Shown one piece after another: positions 30,294-34,979 of a stretch of 34,979 nt of DNA (its first letter is position 1; every line of letters starts with the position of its first letter). The position numbers and the translations under genes are program-made. The stretch comes from Bacteroidaceae bacterium. Lineage in GTDB: Bacteria > Bacteroidota > Bacteroidia > Bacteroidales > Bacteroidaceae. Below the pieces are notes generated by a model that was given only the letters and a program-made list of their open reading frames with translations, was not told the origin of the DNA and did not search any database. The stretch spans positions 1 to 34,979 of the forward strand of contig JAFRTL010000020.1 in NCBI GenBank assembly GCA_017427065.1, given 5' to 3'.

Positions 30294-30404
30294 TTGCGTT
30301 ATTTGCGTGATTAAAAAACCAACTTTTTCTAATAAATACATTTGCCTCGAACCAAATGTATTTCTATAGGAAAGTTACTAATTCTAATAACGCAAATAAC
30401 GCAA
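30294..30404. repeat. nested palindrome after the VirE-type gene
   Basis: Perfect 15-bp outer arms (30294-30308, TTGCGTTATTTGCGT, with 30390-30404). Inside, AAATACATTTG (30334-30344) pairs perfectly with CAAATGTATTT (30353-30363), and AACTTT pairs with AAAGTT between them. The whole 111 bp can extrude as a cruciform or fold as RNA. It lies 7 bp beyond the VirE-type stop codon. Confidence 0.8.
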
Positions 30405-30411
30405 AACTAAT

Positions 30412-32625
30412 TTATAGGGATAAATCCGTTTGTATTGGAATCGACTTATCCTTCTTACTATCAGTTGGTTGGATATGACTCTCTGCAGCGATACATGTCT
30501 GGAGCTCCGCAAAGGGCATTTCAAATACCTGATAGAAGTTTCCCTCATGGTAACGCCTACTCTTAAATCCAAGTTTTGTCATTACCTTCCCAATCAACTT
30601 CGAAGAATACCCTCTACCATTCCCACCACCTATGAGCTGTGCGATATTGGCAGCAGTGAGCCACTTCACGGGAGAGTCTGAGAGGGTAGGCTTACGGAAA
30701 CGCTGGAGGATAAGTTGCTCCTCATCACTCATCACGCTGAAAGCCCGATTCTGTTCCTCCACACGCTCCTTCTCCTCCAAGTCGAAGTAGTAACGGAAGC
30801 CATCACGCAGTTGGTCGCGCAGCTGTGCATAGAACTGGTCGTAGTTCATCTTCCAGTCGTGAGGATCATCGATGTGACGCACCTTGAAACAGAGCCAACG
30901 ACGGTTACTCGTCTCATCCGTAAGAAACTCCTCCGTGTTACCTGTGGCACAGAACGAAGCCAGTCGGTGACGCACCTCCGGGAAACGTCCGTAAGGCTTG
31001 CGCTCCTTTACCTTGACGCTGGTAGCCAGAGACTTCAGTTCCGAGAGCTCCCGTTCTCTGCTCACGCCCACCTCCTCGATCTCCACCAGACAGTTCTCCG
31101 CCAGAGCGATATGGTCGTCCTTCGAGGCAAAGGAGTTGTGTGCATTCTCCCAAAAATAAGTCCGCAGGCAGGGAGGGAGTAGGAAGCGGAAGAATGTAGT
31201 CTTGTAGATACCCTGAGGTCCAATGAGGGTGAAGATGGTCTGGTTTGCCTGCTCGTCGCTCATCCACGTCGCCACGCATGCCACCAACCATTTGTGCAGT
31301 GCCCAATGCAGTAACTCCTGAGCCTCCTCCGCACTCTGTTGCTCGTTCACAGGCTCTGCCGTTACATGACCAGCAAGCTCTGCCACACGGTCAATCCCAT
31401 CCCATTTCGGGAGTCCATTGATATAGTCACGTACGGGATGCACCAGCAAGGCAAAGTCACTCTGTATCACGTCTATCACATCCGCCTTCAGCACACGCTT
31501 CCCCGTATCCTTGGCGATGGTGCAACGCAGAGAAGCCACCGCCCGATTGTCCATCTGCTGCCACTCGCTGCCCCTGTTCCGATTACAGAAATAAGTCTGG
31601 TCGGTCACATGGTTGTACATCAGTTCTATGTGGTGCTGCTTGAGCCAGTTGCAAATCTCCTCCACGGTGATCATAGACACCTCGCCCCTGCGCCCCTGTT
31701 TGTTGAGCCGCCAGGTGCCATTCAGTTCGCCATACTTCTTATAGACCCAGCGTATGCAGCTTTCCCGTTCCGTCTTATTATAGTCCGCCCACTCCTGAGC
31801 CGCCCAGTTCAGCAAATCGTCAAGTTCACAACCCAACCGATTGAAAGCGTATGCCGCATGGAGCACATAGTCATGATGCGAGCCAGGACCGTAGGAGATA
31901 TCCCTCCGTGTCATCATCTGCTCCACCACATACGCCGCCTGCTCAGGTTCCACCGTGTGCGTTCCCCTTGGATACTCTTTGCGGGGCTTTCCCGATTCTT
32001 TTCCAGGGGCGAAGCTCTCTTCCAGCATCTCTTCCTCAGTGACGAGGAAAGGCTCCGCCTCCGTGTTCAGATACACCTCTGGATCATGCGCAAAACCCGA
32101 GAGCCTGTTCACGTTCCCACATTGCTTGTCGTACTCCGTGCCTGTGAGCTCCGCATAGTACCTGTTCATCTTCAGGTACGCTGCTGCGTAAGGGATGGCA
32201 TTCAGGTGAGGATTCCCATCCGCCCGTTGATAGATGCCGATGACTCGCAGACCCTCGCCACTGATGGTGTGATAAACCAGGAACGTATGAGGATCCGCCT
32301 TGCACAGATTGAAAGCCCTGTCCACATCCTCCACATGGTCGATGTCACAGTAGCACAGTCCCGTGAAAGCCGTGATGTGAGAAAGCTGCTTGCCCGTCCC
32401 ATCAAAGAGCACTGCCACAGAGAAGACAGGCATACGCTGCTGCTTGATCTCATCATTTGCCACCTTGGCGCTCACGATATGAGCCCGTTTGCGATACATT
32501 TCCGTAAGTTCACGCACATTGTTGTCGTGTTTGATAAGTTTCACCACCTCCCCAATGCCTACCGCTTTACTCTGGTAGGCATGATGGTTTTGCAGGAGAC
32601 TTACCCGCAAATTTTCTATGTCCAT
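30412..32625 (-). CDS. VirE-type primase/helicase-like protein
   Basis: 737 residues. The N-terminal domain (about 1-200) is BT4734-like with the primase-type acidic pair CDIDH (D94, D96) and HTISGEGLRVI. A linker region (about 205-320) leads to a VapE/DUF3874-like ATPase domain: Walker A GPQGIYKT (469-476), Walker B-like CLVEIEEVG (512-520), and a downstream FCATGNTEEFLTDETSNRRW with arginines fitting a ring helicase. Such primase-helicase fusions replicate small elements or phage satellites, but this Bacteroidales copy sits in a common chromosomal module of unknown role. It starts 34 bp after the small upstream gene. Confidence 0.87.
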   Translation of the reverse strand: MDIENLRVSLLQNHHAYQSKAVGIGEVVKLIKHDNNVRELTEMYRKRAHIVSAKVANDEIKQQRMPVFSVAVLFDGTGKQLSHITAFTGLCYCDIDHVEDVDRAFNLCKADPHTFLVYHTISGEGLRVIGIYQRADGNPHLNAIPYAAAYLKMNRYYAELTGTEYDKQCGNVNRLSGFAHDPEVYLNTEAEPFLVTEEEMLEESFAPGKESGKPRKEYPRGTHTVEPEQAAYVVEQMMTRRDISYGPGSHHDYVLHAAYAFNRLGCELDDLLNWAAQEWADYNKTERESCIRWVYKKYGELNGTWRLNKQGRRGEVSMITVEEICNWLKQHHIELMYNHVTDQTYFCNRNRGSEWQQMDNRAVASLRCTIAKDTGKRVLKADVIDVIQSDFALLVHPVRDYINGLPKWDGIDRVAELAGHVTAEPVNEQQSAEEAQELLHWALHKWLVACVATWMSDEQANQTIFTLIGPQGIYKTTFFRFLLPPCLRTYFWENAHNSFASKDDHIALAENCLVEIEEVGVSRERELSELKSLATSVKVKERKPYGRFPEVRHRLASFCATGNTEEFLTDETSNRRWLCFKVRHIDDPHDWKMNYDQFYAQLRDQLRDGFRYYFDLEEKERVEEQNRAFSVMSDEEQLILQRFRKPTLSDSPVKWLTAANIAQLIGGGNGRGYSSKLIGKVMTKLGFKSRRYHEGNFYQVFEMPFAELQTCIAAESHIQPTDSKKDKSIPIQTDLSL

Positions 32626-32659
32626 TGGATTAAACTTTAATTAGAGATTATGAATTATT

Positions 32660-32998
32660 TTAGTTGTTGTTGTTATTTTTATTTTTGTTCTTGTTGTGAT
32701 TTTCATTGATATTTTCTAGGTCTTTGCTATTCCCTGTTTTATAAATAAGTTCTCCCATTTCCGTCCACATGGTCATGAACACCTCTTTGTCGGCATTAGC
32801 TGCCACGTTTAGGATTAAACGAATGAACACACTGGTAATCAACCTGAACATATTGATGTGTGTAAAGACATTTCTATTGAAATGCCCATCGTTTGAGATA
32901 CTGGAACGAACGCCATAGCCAAGGCTCTCTATCCTAATGCGGATCATCTCAGCAAGTCTGTTGAGAAACGCCAGTTCTATAGCATTGTTCTGTTTCAT
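32660..32998 (-). CDS. small protein with Asn-rich tail, unknown function
   Basis: 112 residues. The first 90 or so are helical (AIELAFLNRLAEMIRIRIES, HINMFRLITSVFIRLILN, DKEVFMTMWTEMGELIY); the tail is NENHNKNK-type ending in five Asn, encoded by a GTT/ATT microsatellite on the plus strand. A promoter (TACCTTTG, 33046-33053 minus) and a 9-bp hairpin precede it, and the VirE-type gene follows. No family recognised. Confidence 0.65.
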   Translation of the reverse strand: MKQNNAIELAFLNRLAEMIRIRIESLGYGVRSSISNDGHFNRNVFTHINMFRLITSVFIRLILNVAANADKEVFMTMWTEMGELIYKTGNSKDLENINENHNKNKNKNNNNN

Positions 32999-33016
32999 TA
33001 TTAAGCCTTTTTTCTA

Positions 33017-33092
33017 CATGAAAGACCATTAATTCTTTCATGACACAAAGGTAACGCTTCTTAAATTAGGGTTTGTGACCAAGTAGTCACAA
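33017..33092 (-). promoter_or_regulatory. promoter and operator of the VirE-type operon
   Basis: Minus-strand -7 box TACCTTTG (33046-33053); the transcript would begin at a 9-bp perfect hairpin (33017-33042). Upstream, TTGTGAC (33073-33079) and GTCACAA (33086-33092) form a 7-bp-arm palindrome covering the -33 area, as expected for a repressor or activator site. Confidence 0.6.
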
Positions 33093-33195
33093 CTAGGAAC
33101 AATCTATACATTCAAGGGTATAATTTTTAAGATTTTTTCCATCCAGAGTATATTTCATAGTATTCTATTGAGAATTTCGGTATTTACCTTATAGA

Positions 33196-33380
33196 ATGTG
33201 CAATTATACTAAATCTTTACTTCTTCAAACCAAACAAATAGGAGAGCTTGATGCCGATGCCACTATTGGCTGAGCGAGAGAATTAGTTGCGCTTGGTGTT
33301 ACCAAATCTTACTATGGTAATCACATGAAGAATATGCGCATAAATTTTGATATATCTATAATTATAGTTATATTTCCACT
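33196..33380 (+). pseudogene. possible broken small gene with in-frame TGA
   Basis: From ATG 33196 the frame reads QTKQIGELDADATIG, then TGA, then ARELVALGVTKSYYGNHMKN before a low-complexity end. A TGG-to-TGA change would explain the stop. The product is unknown, and the frame may be chance. Confidence 0.25.
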
Positions 33381-33406
33381 GTAATTTTAGATTTTGCTAT
33401 AGTTAT

Positions 33407-33562
33407 ATGGATGTATATACTTTGACAGATGATGCTATTCTGCATGAAATAGGTTCTAAACTAAAAGAGTTGAGAAATGGAAAAGGTTTGAAACAATCAG
33501 AATTGGCTGAAGAGTCTGGCATAAGGTGTATTTATGCTAAAAATGTGATAAGTCATAAATAA
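33407..33562 (+). pseudogene. truncated XRE-family regulator (HTH N-terminus only)
   Basis: 51 residues: MDVYTLTDDAILHEIGSKLKELRNGKGLKQSELAEESGI-type HTH start typical of Bacteroidetes XRE regulators, but the frame leaves the family after the second helix (about residue 40) and ends at TAA 33560. Regulators of this type usually continue through the recognition helix and often lie beside restriction-modification genes, as the hsdS-like frame downstream suggests. Probably a remnant. Confidence 0.65.
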
Positions 33563-33564
33563 TA

Positions 33565-33590
33565 AAAGGTGCCTCCATTAAGGCACCTTT
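33565..33590. terminator. hairpin between convergent genes
   Basis: AAAGGTGCCT (33565-33574) pairs over 10 bp with AGGCACCTTT (33581-33590). The minus-strand side continues TTTTATT, so it best serves the leftward small gene ending at 33615. Confidence 0.75.
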
Positions 33591-33614
33591 ATGGAAGATT
33601 CACAATCCCCTACT

Positions 33615-33896
33615 TCACTCCATTGATTCACGTATTATCCTACGAGTCTCTCGTTTATAATTTAAACGGTTGTACTCATAACCTCGACACATCCAACAAC
33701 TACAAGGGGTACCTGTGGAACGATAGACTTGTGTCCAATGTTCCTTTGCCAACTCGAACCAATGCTGTGGTACATGAATTGTGCCATCATATAACCGATA
33801 ATAACGCTCGAACGAGGCGTAGTAAATCATACGAGCTTTAAACACACGGAAGCCCTGCTCCCTTCTCCAAAGTTTTGTTCTTTTTGTTTCCATCAT
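33615..33896 (-). CDS. small basic protein with CSCWMC motif, unknown function
   Basis: 93 residues (or 92 from the second ATG), strongly basic and aromatic: WRREQGFRVFKARMIYYASF, then HVPQHWFELAKEHW, then PCSCWMCRGYEYNRLNYKRE. The C-x-C-x2-C cluster could bind a metal. I do not know a named family. It stands alone between the truncated regulator and the hsdS-like frame. Confidence 0.6.
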   Translation of the reverse strand: MMETKRTKLWRREQGFRVFKARMIYYASFERYYRLYDGTIHVPQHWFELAKEHWTQVYRSTGTPCSCWMCRGYEYNRLNYKRETRRIIRESME

Positions 33897-34136
33897 CTCT
33901 TTGTATTATAGTTATTAGGAGATGGAAATACATTTTGGAGATGTTCATTGTGTCCATAATACTTTTTTATTGGTTAATTATACCAACAAAACATCAAATA
34001 GTATGCCAAACCTCGTTAATTATCAGAAAGAACAACCATAAATAAAAGCACAATTTACTGCTTCTGCCTCTCCCTGCTTATAATTAATGTATCCCTCCCT
34101 GCTCATCTATAGGATAGTAAGCATAGTTTGAAGTAA
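33897..34136. other. gene-free AT-rich stretch before the hsdS-like frame
   Basis: No gene, promoter or strong hairpin recognised. A TAA at 34134-34136 closes the frame directly before the hsdS-like open frame. Confidence 0.5.
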
Positions 34137-34979
34137 GTTTCTGATACGCCCCATTATGAGAATGAGGTGCCGTTTGAAGTGCCAGAGAGTTGGGTATGGA
34201 CAACCATAGGTGAAATAGCTTCCTCTATATTATACGGAGTTAGTGAGTCAGCAAAAGAGACTGGGCAATACAAGTTATTACGCATAACAGACATTCAGAA
34301 TAATAAGGTCAACTGGAAAACTGTGCCATTTACTGACTACGATAATAATAAGGCACAGGCGTATTTGTTGAATGATGGCGATATCTTATTTGCCAGAACT
34401 GGTGCTACAGTGGGGAAGTCGTACTTAGTTGAGGATTTGAAGGCTTCTGCTATTTACGCTTCATACCTTATAAGGGTTCAAACTTCAAGTGCAATCCTTC
34501 CTGCATACATTAAATTCTTCTTTGATTCAGGCTTCTATTGGGAACAAATTTCTCTGAGTTCAGTGGGAATAGGTCAGCCAAACGTTAACGGAACAACTTT
34601 AGCGGCATTGACTATTCCAATTCCTCCATATCTTGAACAATTGCGTATAGTGGAAGAAGCCAAGAAATTGTTGTCAGTTATTGATGGACTCGATGTTGAA
34701 ATAGATGATTTACAAACTTACATAACTCAGGCCAAATCCAAGATTCTTGACCTCGCCATACACGGGAAACTTGTGCCACAAGACCCGAATGACGAGCCAG
34801 CATTTGAACTTTTGAAGCGTATTAATCCCAAGTTTGAACCTTGTGATAACGAGCATTATCCATTCGATATCCCAAAGACTTGGGCCTGGTGCAAATTGAT
34901 TGATTTATGTTCATTCTTGTCACGAGGAAAGTCTCCAACATACTCTGAAGAGAGGAAATATCCTGTATTTGCTCAGAAA
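34137..34979 (+). pseudogene. hsdS: start-less hsdS (type I restriction specificity subunit), right end cut by window
   Basis: 281 open codons with no Met at all, preceded by a stop. The protein is clearly a HsdS: target domain 1 (from VPFEVPESWVWTTIGEI to IPIPPYLEQLRIVEEAKKLL), the central conserved helix region (QAKSKILDLAIHGKLVPQDP), and the beginning of target domain 2 (YPFDIPKTWAWCKLIDLC, FLSRGKSPTY). What is missing is the N-terminal conserved repeat that normally starts the protein. This is the build of a silent hsdS cassette that is joined to a start by recombination. Type I enzymes cut or methylate according to HsdS. Confidence 0.85.

Larger units (their letters stand above)
32999..33406. 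other. intergenic region with leftward promoter, hairpin and operator-like palindrome
   Basis: Apart from the weak frame at 33196-33380 no gene is seen. It holds a hairpin CATGAAAGA/TCTTTCATG (33017-33025 with 33034-33042), a minus-strand -7 box TACCTTTG (33046-33053) and the palindrome TTGTGAC-N6-GTCACAA (33073-33092). Confidence 0.6.

Noticed and set aside
30294-30404. Insertion sequence or MITE call for the nested palindrome
   Set aside because: No target-site duplication flanks the 15-bp arms and no second copy is in the window; kept as a repeat and a finding only.
31339-32640. Long plus-strand open frame (433 codons) opposite the VirE-type gene
   Set aside because: It mirrors a clearly recognisable primase/helicase gene, and its protein is rich in His, Arg and Leu as expected for an antisense frame; no domain is visible.

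Overview
The window looks like a chromosomal segment of a Bacteroidales bacterium, most like Prevotella/Segatella. The evidence is promoters of the Bacteroidetes type (a TAnnTTTG -7 box, sometimes with TTTG or TTG about 19-21 bp upstream), few Shine-Dalgarno sites, a TonB-dependent receptor of Bacteroidetes type, the smalltalk/HU/DUF4248/VirE gene set found across Bacteroidales, and many AT-rich intergenic repeats. This placement is inference from gene content; no rRNA is present.

1-15.6 kb is housekeeping and sugar metabolism. A glycosyltransferase and a LolC/E-like permease face each other. A rightward run follows: type I asparaginase, hexuronate-type MFS transporter, TonB-dependent receptor, GH92 mannosidase lipoprotein. 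Converging on it is a leftward operon (kdgK, SDR mannonate oxidoreductase, uxuA, KDPG aldolase, uxaC). Together these take glucuronate via fructuronate, mannonate and KDG to pyruvate and glyceraldehyde-3-phosphate.

15.8-22.5 kb is a cobalamin block. cobQ-cobD-cbiB run leftward with overlapping ends. Divergently, a cobalamin riboswitch precedes a BtuF-like lipoprotein, a BtuC permease and an exported flavin-reductase-like protein. No BtuD-type ATPase is in the window.

22.5-33.1 kb is an accessory region on a Bacteroidales backbone, all leftward: a small gene, a VirE-type primase/helicase, DUF4248, then HU-like protein, smalltalk peptide and amidase. Between DUF4248 and HU lie 5.8 kb of inserted-looking material: an RNAP alpha-CTD-like gene behind a structured leader and a 10-bp periodic array, a seven-copy 21-bp tandem repeat, two unknown genes, a small gene with an in-frame TAG, a DUF4248 remnant, hicAB, and a three-gene operon of a HEPN (UPF0332-like) protein, an unknown protein and a SecB-like chaperone. 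A 31-bp direct repeat flanks the hicAB + HEPN/SecB part. The HEPN-unknown-SecB operon is the best candidate for an undescribed system, plausibly a chaperone-linked toxin-antitoxin or defence module.

33.1-35 kb holds a truncated XRE regulator, a small Cys-motif protein and an hsdS-like reading frame without a start codon, consistent with a silent phase-variation cassette; the window ends inside it.

The window also carries a family of 7-bp-periodic intergenic arrays at least six gene boundaries. In two places they form an inverted pair around a shared GCGCAGC-containing core. A separate dispersed hairpin repeat has two copies with compensatory base changes.
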